64,000 nucleotides of DNA, from NCBI GenBank assembly GCA_958450365.1, contig CAUEEP010000876.1, positions 186,001 through 250,000 of the forward strand, given 5' to 3'. Both the position numbers and the translations under genes were made by a program. The first letter of the stretch is position 1; each line of letters begins with the position of its first letter. The notes beneath the pieces were generated by a model, which was not told the DNA's origin, did no database searches, and saw only the letters and a program-made list of their open reading frames with translations. This DNA is from Mesorhabditis belari. Lineage: Eukaryota > Nematoda > Chromadorea > Rhabditida > Rhabditidae. Shown here one piece after another: positions 22,769-32,949 of the stretch.

Positions 22769-22982
22769 ATATCAAAAGAGCGCCGTCAAATTTCCCACAA
22801 TCCAAAAAACAAAGCCAGTTCAAGTTTTATATCAAAAAATCCTTGCGTTCTTGGCTACATGATGGGTGAAACAGTTTTTTAAAAAGGCTTTTTCAATTGA
22901 ATTTTATTCAAATTAACTTTTAGGCTTTTTAAGGTTTTTGGTTTTTTGGATTGTGAGAAATTTGACGGCGCTATTTTGATAT
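22769..22982. mobile_element. Hairpin MITE, copy 1
   Basis: Termini ATATCAAAAGAGCGCCGTCA at 22769 and TGACGGCGCTATTTTGATAT ending 22982 are about 40-bp inverted repeats. The 214-bp interior is non-coding. A second copy in opposite orientation is at 32737-32949. Confidence 0.8.
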
Positions 22983-23400
22983 AGTCTCCAAATTATTAAC
23001 CCACAAGAGAAAACTTTAGTAATTCAGTGATCTGCCTACAAATCTATTCATCGATCTTTTGACCAACGTTTTGTCTGGTTAGTTCTTGGTTAATTGATTA
23101 ATTTTAAAATGCGGATTTTTAAAGAATTAATTTGTTTAACCAAAAGGCGCCCACGCTGTTCGTAACCAGCCATGCTAGGCCAAATGATTTCAGATGGATG
23201 TTTCAGATGATGTTTCAGATAGAATTGCAGATGAACCAGCCAACCTAGGCTAGGGATGTTTCGAATCCGATTTTCCCTGACCTTCCTTTGTCTTTCCTTC
23301 ACCTTACACTTTATGAAATCAAAAGAAATTTATAAAAATGACCTTTAAGCCCCACATGATCCATAGAATTTTTGATCCTTGACGGGAGTGACGAAGCACA
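22983..23400. repeat. Left arm of a large inverted repeat
   Basis: Together with the MITE at 22769 this stretch recurs, reversed, at about 32312-32736. Landmarks are GACCAACGTTTTGTCTGG, GCATGCTAGGCC-like AGCCATGCTAGGCC, and CTTGACGGGAGTGACGAAGC. Arms of about 620 bp lie about 8.9 kb apart and enclose receptor gene fragments, a receptor gene and an F-box gene. Confidence 0.8.
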
Positions 23401-23499
23401 TCGGCGCGAAATAAGGCAAAAGGCGTTTTCTGATGAATTTAGATGAAATTTTTTGATGGAAGCTATGTTATCTCACGCGGAAAAAATGTGCGAATTTGA

Positions 23500-24290
23500 A
23501 ATCTGAAAAACTTGCGATTGGCTACGGACAGAAATTTTTGATATCGAGCCAAATTGATCTGAAGACAGCCAATAGTTTTGAAAATTGTAGTTTGCAGCGC
23601 CCCTGTCTAATACGAATTGACTGTCGCCAGAAAATTTCTAAATTTCTGTCTTTGTATTCTGAAGTTAGCTTAGGTTTGAAGGTAGTTGGAAGCGATTGGC
23701 GCCAAAGCGGCGCAGTGCGCTTTCTAAAGCATGAATCCGCTACCGTACCGCGCACAAATTCTCCTTCCCCACTCTCTTCATTTGGCTTCATTCCATGATC
23801 GAGTCGGAAACTTTTTCCGGTTTTTATGCTGGTTTTCCTACTAGGCCTTTTTCCCCCTCGTAAAATCTATTACGTTTTTGTAACGCGTTTTAAAGTACCC
23901 TTCCTGCTCTCGTTCGTTCCCTCCTTTTTATATTGCTTGCCCATAGTTTGTTGTTTAAAATTCTAATACGGTTTTATTTCGTTTTCTTTCCGGCTCCTTC
24001 CACTCCATTGTTTTGAATTCATTCCACGTGCTTATAGACCCAACTTGACCATTTCCTTTTAACAAAAAGGCAAATCTAAATAATTGTAAGCTTTTAAGGG
24101 TAGCTTTGATTGTAAATCTGGAAAGTTGAAGCCGTGAAGGATTTTTTTGGATAAAATTTAGCTTTATCTACGTTTGATCGCTTCTAATTTGTTTTTATAC
24201 GTTTTTCGTTGGCTTTATGGTTTATTGGAGTCATTTTTAGTAACAGAAACAATTTATTAGATTGCTTGATATGATTTTGGCAATGAATTC
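23500..24290 (+). repeat. F-box 5' module without a gene (copy 2)
   Basis: This matches the regions upstream of the F-box genes at 7002 and 30155 (AATACGAATTGACTGTCG, CTTCATTTGGCTTC, GCTTTTAAGGGTAGC) but stops at about 24290 before the F-box start. A 27-bp stretch (GCTTGATATGATTTTGGCAA..) is duplicated in tandem at 24270-24325, at the junction with the broken receptor copy. Confidence 0.75.
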
Positions 24291-24292
24291 AC

Positions 24293-24917
24293 ATCAATGC
24301 TTGATATGATTTTGGCAATGAATTCACCTCAATGAGATCATTCACTGACAAAAAGAAATTATTGACGTCAATAATTGTTGACCAGAGATCATCGGCGCAT
24401 CTAAAACAGTGGATAAGTTGAACAATCAACTCACTTACTGAAATCGCCACATGTCGAGACCGCAAAAACGATTTACAGAGTAGAAGAGAGCGTACACGAA
24501 TTTGTTCGTGTTTTCGGCAGCGGCGAGGAGCCTGTGTTTTATGCATGTTGTATGATATTTAAAATAGAGATAGTTTCCGAGGTTGCGCTGCGGGTCCAAG
24601 CTTTGACCCAGCCAAAAAGATGGGCCGAACCTCGAAATTAAGAGACGGAGCCTTGGCCAGGTCGAGCCGGGCCAGGTCTGAAATTTTGGACTCGGCACAA
24701 CCCTGACGGTTTCAATTTTATTCTGGTCCAGTTTAAGATTTAAAGTTGACCGAGTTAAATGAATGAGTCATTGAATTCTACTTGTTATCTCTCATCCAAC
24801 TCACCGCAACGGGAACAAAATTCGTCGTTTGTCGCCACGAAGATCACGGCCAAAACAGTGGTGATCAGACTTAGGCATATTGCCTGAAAACCTTGCATTA
24901 AAATCAAAATTTCTCCA
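24293..24917 (-). pseudogene. Partial 7TM receptor copy, paralogue of the gene at 25812
   Basis: Three exon-like pieces on the minus strand align in order to exons of the neighbouring receptor: 24917-24805 (LSLITTVLAVIFVATND against LSLITAPVAAIFVALND), 24531-24439 (LLAAAENTNKFV against LLATAEGVNKFV) and 24400-24293 (CADD... against CTYDQ...). The donors GTGAGT and GTAAGT are still good, but one junction is out of phase. The 3' half is missing: the sequence passes straight into the F-box module at 24290. I read this as a truncated receptor pseudogene. Confidence 0.6.
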
Positions 24918-25811
24918 CTGAATACCCAATCGATGTAAGTAAGTCTATTACCTTCTCTGACAATTTGTAGCTGATATCAGGTGGATGTTTGAATAGAGTT
25001 CACCAAGCACCGTATGTATTCAATCCAATCACATACAGGGTGGCTGAAAAGCTCCCGGCCCTCGGTCAGACACGCTTTTGACTTTGAAAAAAACTCATAT
25101 ATTTACGTAACAAAAAGTTAACAAAGAAGACATAAATATGTAACTAAAGATAATAACAAAAAAGAACTAAAGTAAATACTCAAAATGATCTCCTAAACTG
25201 TAAACTGTCCCGGTTGCTGTCATGATCTGATCATGACTGTCATGATCCCAATGACGACAAAGAAATCGTGAAGCTTCTCCCAGAGTTCGGATCGGTAAAG
25301 CGTTCGGAAAACGGAAGCCAGTTCTGACAAAGTGATTTTAAACTGTTCATATGCTTAACTCCTTCAAGTTGGGATCATAATTTGATCCTAGATTTTCTGA
25401 TTGTCTATCATTCGTCGCGAAAACATTGGGAAATTGGATTTCAGCCGGTCAGCATAGAAAAGCTCAGGTAGGTGTTGCTGTGGGGAGTGACCTTTGGTTT
25501 TCAGAGGAAGGGAACTCATTCAGTAAATTAAATTCAGGTTCAATACACAGAAACATACCTGAGAACAATTCATATGCATGTCAAAAACTTGATTATTCAT
25601 AAAATGAGCAAATTTAATAAGATATTTCTTTTCGACTAGTGAATTCTCGACAATTCAGTTGCATTGCATTCTACATTGAGCGATCTCAACATTTAAAACA
25701 CTTTATCTCACTTGTTGCTAAAGGGTTTATTTTCAATAAAATGTTCTCTGAAAAATAATTACATTCAATTACAAAAATAATTACACTCTTGACTCCATCC
25801 AACAAAAATTC
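24918..25811. other. Intergenic with Tc1/mariner remnant
   Basis: At 25036 a terminus-like CAGGGTGGCTGAAAAGCTCC begins a stretch to about 25500 whose minus strand resembles eroded transposase sequence, but no clear motif survives. The remainder is AT-rich and non-coding. The gene at 25812 ends on the right. Confidence 0.35.
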
Positions 25812-28800
25812 TCAATGATCTTTCGATATCACTTGAATTCTTCTCTCTTTTGCTGATTTTTCCTTTTGTTTGCGAAGAAACAATAAATTTATGATGCTAA
25901 AGCAAAAGTGATAAGCTAAATAAAGAAAAAACCTTGCTAGACAATAGTAAACGAAGACATCAAGGAAGGCGAGTAAGGTGAGAATGAGAGCGAGGAGATT
26001 CGGGCCAAAACATAGCTGAATCAAATCAATGAACAACCAGAAAATCACCGAATTGAATAGGTTGATAAACGAGATGACAAGTTGCTGAAAACATAAGAGG
26101 TAAACATTTTGATCACAACTTACTTGAATCATCAAAAGTGACTCGGCTCTTGTCACGTTTCCCTTCTTTCTCCACTGAAATCAAAAAAGTCTTTTGTTTT
26201 TCTTGTGCAGGTACAATTTTTTGACTGTATCTAGTTGTTAGGCACATTTTTATGTTAGGTCAATGCATATGAAATCGTCAAATTTTTCCAAAGAGCGGCT
26301 GTTGACGCTCTTTGATTGCAAGCCCCTATGGGGATTGTTTACACCAAAGTACCCCCATTGCTACACAAAAATATTTGCTTCATATTTTCATATTCTACCT
26401 TTATTTATTATTTTTTTGTGGCTTTTATTCTTTCAATCGAAAATTTACCACCCGGGCATGTTCGACGTGTACTTTTGTACGAGTTCCTCCAGAAGCACAC
26501 ATCAAACCAATGTCATGCCTATATTCAGGTTGTATATGGGGACGAGTTAATTAGCAAACACACATGCCAACGATGGTTCACAAAGTTTCGATCTGGTGAT
26601 TATCTCTCGAAGATAAACAGCGTGGCAGTCCCGAGACAAAGTTAAAAGGTGTTGATCTTCTAGCACTTCTTCAAAACGATAACCCGGCTTACTTCATACG
26701 AATTAGCAGAGCACCTAAAGGTTGACCAATCAACGGTAGTCAGACATCTACATGCCCTTGGGTTTACATCGAAATTGGGGAGTTGGATACCCCATACCCT
26801 GACCACCGCCGAGAAATTGAACCGGATCACGATCACTGCTGCCCACCTTATGAGCAATATTCTTTTCTCCTCCGTATTATTACAGGGGATGAGAAGTGGG
26901 TGCTTACTGTAAACTTTCGGAGGAAACGCCCATGGGCGGCACTTCGGCACGGGGCGACGCCCGAACCAGATCCGAAGCCTGAATTGCACCAGAAGAAGGC
27001 ATGCTCTCGGTTTTCTGGGATATGGAAGGAGTGGTCGATTGGGAGTTGCTGGATAGTAAGACAATACTTAACTGTGTTAAATACACAGAGCGGCTTGAAA
27101 AACTATCCACAGCTTTGATGAGGGACAGACCAAAAAAAGACAAAAATCATCCTCCTCCATGATAACGCCCCCCCCCGCCCCTCGTCTTTCTTCGATGACT
27201 CGGGATCAACTGAAGAGTCTAGGTTGGCAAGTGATGGCCCATCCCCCGGATTTTGCTCCAAGTGATTATCATCTATTCCGGTCGATGAGCAACGAGCTAG
27301 TTGGGCAGCGTTTCGATTCTGAAGATGACGTCAAAAAGTGACTGACCGACTTTTTTGAAGGAAAATCGAAGGACTTTTAAGATAAGGGCATCCGAGAACC
27401 GGCAAAAAATGGGAAAATATTATTGAAAATAATAGAAAATATTTAGATTGTTTTGATGGTTAATCGTGAATAAATGCTTTGTTGAACATTTAGCGATTTC
27501 ATATGCATTGACCCAATATCTTAAATTAAGTGTTAACCTTTTTGATATTCCGATTTGTTACAAAGTCTAATCCACACATCAACAAATAGGTGTAGGCCAA
27601 TGAATTGAACATGATGTCATAGCCGAGTTGTTGATAGAGAAAATAGCGAAGATGATAGATTGCAACAGTGAAAATATATGGGAGAAGCAATTGGAGGAGT
27701 GGTAACTTCAGAGTGATTCGAAAATATTGTCCTTTAAAGGAGAGTGCAAGGAAACGACTGGAATGGTGTTAAATGATGGAAATGATAACGAAGTCTTGCT
27801 AAACGTTATTCAACGATGAAAACTCTGAAACTGAAAACTATTTTTTAGAATCTAAGTTTGATTTTTAGTGTTACTTAAGTGTAAAAACGGACTAAAAAGT
27901 GCAACCTAGCATATCCAAAACTGAGAAAGTTATGATCTTAAGTCGAAATATTTTAAGCAAATCGTAGAGTTCGTAAAGGGTTTGATCTAAAAATAAGCTA
28001 GCTCGCTGTGGTCTTTTTTACACTCACCTCACTGAAATGAGCAATTGTGCATAGACGGCTGCATCGACTAGGTTATACCTCGTTATGTAATCCTCCAAAA
28101 TAGTTATGAAATTGATCTGATCATATGTGCAGCTAAACAAAAAATAAAAGAAAATAACTTATGTAAACAAACGTCAAGGAGAACGGTCGTGTGAAGCAAA
28201 ACCATCCCGATGTTTTGACCGACATGATCACGAATTTGTTCACGCCTTCCGCGGTAGCCAGTAAACTGAGGCTGGTTTGTAATCTTTTAAAATAGATATT
28301 ATTTATTGTATTTTTCTAAGAAAGTATTTTTATAAAACAAGGATTTACAAGATTTTAAGTTTCCCTACCGAATCGGTAGTGTCAATCGATCGTTCAAAGC
28401 GACAAAAATAGCGGCCACTGGGGCGGTGATGAGGCTGAGAATGAGGATCTGAATGCTTGTTGATAACTGATATTCAATCAACAGTTCCAGTGTTTGACCC
28501 TATAATATTATTCAAACCAGTACTACAGTATAATTTTGAAAAGCTGCCTAGGTACATGTGACCCCCATTTCCGGTTTACCAGTTGAATTGCCCGATACAT
28601 GTAACTAGGGCTGATCGAGAATGGGGAACACGGTGAAGTAATCAGATGTTTGATTCATAACGGTTTTATTGTTAAAGGATACTTTTTAATTCTAAGAATG
28701 ACAATAAAGCAAACAAACCACAGGAGTGGCCGATGTGATAAACCCGACAACCTCCAGGGTCAAAATCATATCAACATCCAATTTATTCTCGAAAATTTGC

Positions 28801-28958
28801 CAATTCCATTGAAAAATCAATTGAATTAGTCCAAGTAATGCTAAAAATTAAAAAGTTTAACAAAAAAACTATTTTTAACCAATCAGGCCTCCAGTAATTA
28901 GAGACACTAAAAAGAGATCGTCGTATTTTGTCCAAATCGATCGAAAAGTTAAAAGCAT
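25812..28958 (-). CDS. Seven-transmembrane chemoreceptor-like protein
   Basis: Eight phase-consistent exons on the minus strand: 28958-28880, 28840-28719, 28499-28369, 28283-28173, 28132-28028, 27757-27538, 26174-26124, 26084-25812; 1092 nt, 363 residues, stop at 25812. Hydrophobic segments alternate with short loops. The segment YAQLLISVSRFLALSFKGQY looks like GPCR TM3 with the usual Arg, and exons 6-8 give three further membrane spans and a Lys-rich tail (LRKQKEKSAKER). This fits a nematode serpentine receptor, but I cannot fix the class. The first two exons resemble the TM6-TM7 end of another receptor and also reach a stop of their own, so they could be the remnant of an upstream gene; yet exon 3 has no ATG and follows an in-frame TAG, so it needs upstream exons. 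A mariner element sits in the intron between exons 6 and 7. Confidence 0.7.
26255..27516 (+). mobile_element. Mariner element inside a receptor intron
   Basis: Inverted ends TTAGGTCAATGCATATGAAA at 26255 and TTTCATATGCATTGACCCAA ending 27516 (followed by TA) bound 1262 bp, the usual mariner length. The target TA on the left has become TG. It lies between exons 6 and 7 of the 25812-28958 gene, in opposite orientation to it, and does not disturb the frame. Confidence 0.85.
26455..27400 (+). pseudogene. Mariner transposase pseudogene
   Basis: Blocks in order on the plus strand: HVRRVLLYEFLQKHTSNQ and CQRWFTKFRSGD (paired-like N-terminal domain, about 26460-26605), ITGDEKWV (first Asp, 26880), HDNAPPPP (second Asp, about 27160), then WQVMAHPPDFAPSDYHLFRS (third Asp). 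The triad residues survive, but several frameshifts and stops separate the blocks, so it is inactive. Confidence 0.85.
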
Positions 28959-28999
28959 GAACAAAATGACATAAAAGCAAGAGTTTTTTGATGCTTTCA

Positions 29000-30154
29000 A
29001 TTATTGTTTACATCTGATTTGCTATTTTTTTTGCGAGTAATTCATTTGGTAAAAGCTTCGCGCCGAGAATTTGATTACAATACGCTCTCAAACTAACCAA
29101 AATCACATACTATTCGAGACATCAAGAAAAAGTGAGCTCATACCTACAATTTCTCGTACATATCAGAGATTTTCAAGTTTTTTAGCAATCAACAGTTTAT
29201 TATTCTCAATTTAGCGCCTTGTTTTTAAAGGAGTGACCAATTTGTGTGTTTGTATTATACAATGGCTCGATTTTTTGGTAAAAACAGTTTTTAAAAATGG
29301 CCATTCTACGCGCTTCTACAAGCGTCTGTAATCGTCTGTAATTGTAGTTTGCAGCGCCCCTGTCTAATACGAATTGACTGTGGTCAGACTATTTCCAAAT
29401 TTCTTTCTTTGGATTCTGAAGTTAGCTTACGCTTGAAGATAGTTTGAAGCGGTTTGAAGCGATTGGCTTCAAAGCTGCGCAGTGCGCTTTCTAAAGCATG
29501 GATCCGCTACCGTACCCCGCACAAATTCTCCTTTCTCACTCTTTTCATTTGGCTTCATTCCATAATCGAATCGAAAACTTTGTCCGGTTTTTATGCCGTG
29601 TCCCGCTTTTTCCCCCTCGTAAAATCTATTACGTTTTTGTAACGCGTTTTTAAAGTACTCTTCCTCCCCTGGTTCGTTCTTTGTATATATTGCTTGCCCA
29701 TAGTTTGTTGTTTAAAATTCTAATACGGTTTTATTTCATTTTCTTTCCGGCTCCTTCCACTCCATTGTTTTGAATTCATTCACACGTGCTTATAGACTCA
29801 ACTTAACCAATTCCTTTTAACAAAAATGCAAATCAAAATAATTGTGAGCTTTTAAGGGTAGCTTTGATTGCTAAACTGGAAAGTTGAAGCCGTGAAGGAT
29901 TTTTTGGATAAAATTTAGCTTTATCTACGTTTGATCGCTTCTAATTTTTTTTATACGTTTTTCGTTGGCTTTATGATTTATTGGAGTCATTTTCAGTAAC
30001 AGAAAAATTTATTAGATTGCTTTATATGATTTTTGCAATGAAAAATGATTGCTGCTCTAGATTAACCTAAAAAAGTGGTTTGGGTGACAAAAGTGACTTC
30101 AGTAAATCATACAAATGTTAATTCCAATGACGTTTTTTACTTTCAGTTACGAGA
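29000..30154 (+). repeat. F-box 5' module (copy 3) with empty MITE site
   Basis: 29290-29345 carries the undisrupted site CGCTTCTACAAGCG that holds a MITE at 5450. 29345-30154 then follows the same order as 6184-7001 and ends in TTTTTTACTTTCAG eight bases before the ATG at 30155. 29000-29290 is AT-rich with no gene seen. Confidence 0.7.
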
Positions 30155-31303
30155 ATGCCGGTTGAAACGCGCGCGCAAAAACGGAAGCGAGAGCTGGGAC
30201 CAAAGAAGATTGAAGATTTGCCTCTGGAGTTGGAATCAAAGAAGATTGAGAATTTGCCTGTGGAGCTGGAGCCAAAGAAGATTGAGGATTTGCCTCTGGG
30301 GCTGGTTGAGAAGATCGTAGGCCAGCTTGATGCGAAAGACGTGCTGAAATTGATGATGGTGAACAAGAAGCTCTACTCGAGGTATGCAATGAATCGATGG
30401 ATCATTTTCGGAAGGCATTCCGCTGCGGTTACCTTCGGACAGGGCTCCGAACCGAATAATTGGATCAAGAAGTTCGTCGATTCTCCACCCCTTCAACTGA
30501 GTGCAACTCTTCTTCCTTGCACCAAACAAATCAAATCATGCGACGAGTTAGACCTCTATTTATTTGACTATGTTAGACGACATTGGGATCAACCAATGTG
30601 TAGAAAGTTCTTAGGTCAGTTGAAATCTGTCGACCAACTCTGGTTAGGTGTTGACAAGGAGGAAAGTTGCTTGCAGATCCTCACCAATTTTTGTGGGTCG
30701 GTCAAAAAGAAGGCAACACTGAACATCCACGGCACATTGGAGCGAGATATAGCAAGGAAAGAGCGACTTACCAAATTCATCGAAAACCACCTGAACAGTT
30801 GCGAGAAGATCTCTCTGCATGGCAGCTTCAGGAATTACGTCCAATTCTACTTGGAGGCCATGATGAAAACGCAAATCAAAAGGATTTCAATCGAAATTTG
30901 TTCTGGGAGTTTTGATGGAGTCGTCGACTGGATTGTCAATGAAGGAATTCCAAGTCAGAATTCTGAGGCTGTGATTCGCTTTGCATTGCGATCCGGCTAC
31001 CAAATAGATGTGTTTCATGCCCGGGTCGTTGATGAGATTCGTGCCCGGGTCGGTGATGTGTTTTCAGAGGTGCAAGAACTTCAACGAGTCGATGACGGGA
31101 AAAATCTCTCGGCACTCGTTTCGCGTGCAAATGCGCTTCTCCGAGAAAACGAGGATGACGACGACTACGACGACATTGGTTTGTTCGATGAAAATAGTTC
31201 GTGTTACCGCCGCCGAATCGACTCAAGAACGAGTTGCATCTACCTGTTTCATGCGTCGTCCAGATATGCTCGCTTTTTGGCCTTCTACATGACGTCTCAG
31301 TGA
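30155..31303 (+). CDS. F-box domain protein, family copy 2 (full length)
   Basis: Single-exon frame of 382 residues from the ATG at 30155, eight bases after an acceptor-like TTTCAG. Compared with copy 1, the segment before the F-box is expanded: KKIEDLPLELE occurs three times with small changes (about residues 18-50), the last one forming helix 1 of the F-box (LPLGLVEKIVGQL). Then KLMMVNKKLYSRYAMNRW, the conserved middle, an acidic ENEDDDDYDD stretch, FRRR-type basic segment (YRRRIDSRTS) and the C-terminus FHASSRYARFLAFYMTSQ that copy 1 lacks. It probably bridges Skp1 and a substrate in an SCF ubiquitin ligase; this is family knowledge only. High similarity outside the coding part (5' and 3' flanks) shows recent segmental duplication. 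Confidence 0.78.
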   Translation: MPVETRAQKRKRELGPKKIEDLPLELESKKIENLPVELEPKKIEDLPLGLVEKIVGQLDAKDVLKLMMVNKKLYSRYAMNRWIIFGRHSAAVTFGQGSEPNNWIKKFVDSPPLQLSATLLPCTKQIKSCDELDLYLFDYVRRHWDQPMCRKFLGQLKSVDQLWLGVDKEESCLQILTNFCGSVKKKATLNIHGTLERDIARKERLTKFIENHLNSCEKISLHGSFRNYVQFYLEAMMKTQIKRISIEICSGSFDGVVDWIVNEGIPSQNSEAVIRFALRSGYQIDVFHARVVDEIRARVGDVFSEVQELQRVDDGKNLSALVSRANALLRENEDDDDYDDIGLFDENSSCYRRRIDSRTSCIYLFHASSRYARFLAFYMTSQ

Positions 31304-31575
31304 AGTAATCCGTTAGCAAATTAGATCTTTGAGCCATACCAAATCTGCCCTTTGTTTAAATCATTTTGAATCTGTATTTCCTTTTGTAGTTTTACTGTAC
31401 TATTTTTAGTTTTTCTATTCTGGCACTATGTTATGTGCGCCTCTGATTAGCTGACTCGCTTGTTTTCGCCCTCTGAATAAAGCATATTTATATGAAAATA
31501 GAGTTTCTAGAATTTGGAATTGGTTGCCAAAGCATATCTGTGAATTCAACTCTTGTTAGACTTTTTAAAGTCGCC

Positions 31576-31965
31576 TAAGCTAACTTCAGAATACAAAGAA
31601 AGAAATTTAGAAATGTTCTGGCGACATTCAATTCGTATTAGACAGGGCGCTGCAAACTACAAGTTTCAAAACTGCTGATTGTCTTTAGACCAAGTTGGCT
31701 AGATATCAAAAACTTCTGCCCGTAGCCAATCGCGAGGGATTTGGCAAACAAATCATTGTAAGTTTTTGTTTAGTGAGTTAACAAATTGATCTTGGTGTCA
31801 TTCGAAAGCCCAAAGTTGGGTCGATCTTTTGATGAAAACAGTTTTTAAAAATGGTCATTCTACGCGCTTCTACAAGCGTCTGTAATCGCCTGTAATTGTA
31901 GTTTGCAGCGCCCCAGCTAATACGAATTGATTGTCGTCAGAACATTTCCAAATTTCTTTTTATGT
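31576..31965. mobile_element. Inverted-end element, uninterrupted copy
   Basis: Arms 31576-31662 and 31896-31965 are inverted copies (GAAAGAAATTTAGAAATG, TCAATTCGTATTAGACAG, GGCGCTGCAAAC). The core holds GCGCTTCTACAAGCGTCTG, the empty counterpart of the MITE insertion at 5450. No coding sequence. Confidence 0.65.
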
Positions 31966-32094
31966 ATTATTATTTTTTTATTTTAAGCTAGCTTAGGCTT
32001 GAAGATGGTTTGAAGTCATTGGCGCGAAAGCTTTCTAAGCGGTGCGAAAGCGGGGCGCTTTCTAAAGCATGGATCCGCTACCGTACCCCGGACA

Positions 32095-32340
32095 AAAATT
32101 GTCCCCGGGTCGGTGATGTGTTTTCACAGGTGCAAGGACTTCAACGGGTCGATGACGCGGAGAATCCCTCGGCACTTGTTTCTTGTGCAAACGAGCTTCT
32201 CGGAGAAAACGACGACGTCTTCGATTTGTTCGATGAAAATAGTTTGCTTTTCCGCCGTCGAATCGACCCAACGACGAGTTGGATCTACGTGTTTCACGCG
32301 CATATCCGATACCCACGATGTGCTTCGTCACTCCCGTCAA
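32095..32340 (+). pseudogene. Truncated F-box family copy, C-terminal part only
   Basis: Encodes RVGDVFSQVQGLQRVDD, SCANELLGENDD, LFDEN and FHAHIRYP, the same tail segment as the minus-strand fragment at 5093-5359. The junction upstream (ACAAAAATTGT then CCCGGGTCGGTGATG) is shared by both truncated copies, whereas the full genes have coding sequence there. Its 3' end is cut by the arm of the inverted repeat at 32312. Confidence 0.75.
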
Positions 32341-32736
32341 GGATCAAAAAATTTATGGATCATGTTGGGCTTACAAGCCATTTTTATAAATTTCTTTTGA
32401 TTTCATAAAGTGTAAGGTGAAGGAAAGACAAAGACAGGTCAGGGAAAATCGGATTCGAAACATCCCTAGCCTAGGTTGGCTGGTTCATCTGAAATTCTAT
32501 CTGAAACATCATCTGAAACATCCATCTGAAATCATTTGGCCTAGCATGGCTGGTTACGAAAAGGGTGGGCGCCTTTTGGTTAAACAAATTAATTCTTTAA
32601 AAATCCGCATTTCAAAATTAATCAATTAACCAAGAACTAACCAGACAAAACGTTGGTCAAAAGATCGATGAATAGATTTGTAGGCAGATCACTGAATTAC
32701 TAAAGTTTTCTCTTGTGGGTTAATAATTTGGAGACT
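32312..32736. repeat. Right arm of the large inverted repeat
   Basis: Reverse copy of 22983-23400, with GCTTCGTCACTCCCGTCAAG at its outer end and GGTTAATAATTTGGAGAC next to the MITE. It joins the truncated F-box copy directly. Confidence 0.8.
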
Positions 32737-32949
32737 ATATCAAAATAGCGCCGTCAAATTTCTCACAATCCAAAAAACCAAAAACCTTAAAAAGCCTAAA
32801 AGTTAATTTGAATAAAATTCAATTTAAAAAGCCTTTTTAAAAACTGTTTCACCCATCATGTAGCCAGGAACGCAAGGAATTTTTTGATATAAAACTTGAA
32901 CTGGCTTGGTTTTTTGGATTGTGAGACATTTGACGGTGCTCGCTGATGT
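32737..32949. mobile_element. Hairpin MITE, copy 2
   Basis: Same element as 22769-22982 in opposite orientation (ATATCAAAATAGCGCCGTCA and GTGAGACATTTGACGG termini). The right terminus is more diverged. Confidence 0.75.

Noticed and set aside
26660..27064. 134-codon minus-strand open frame
   Set aside because: It is antisense to the mariner transposase relic at 26455-27400, which has clear motifs on the plus strand.
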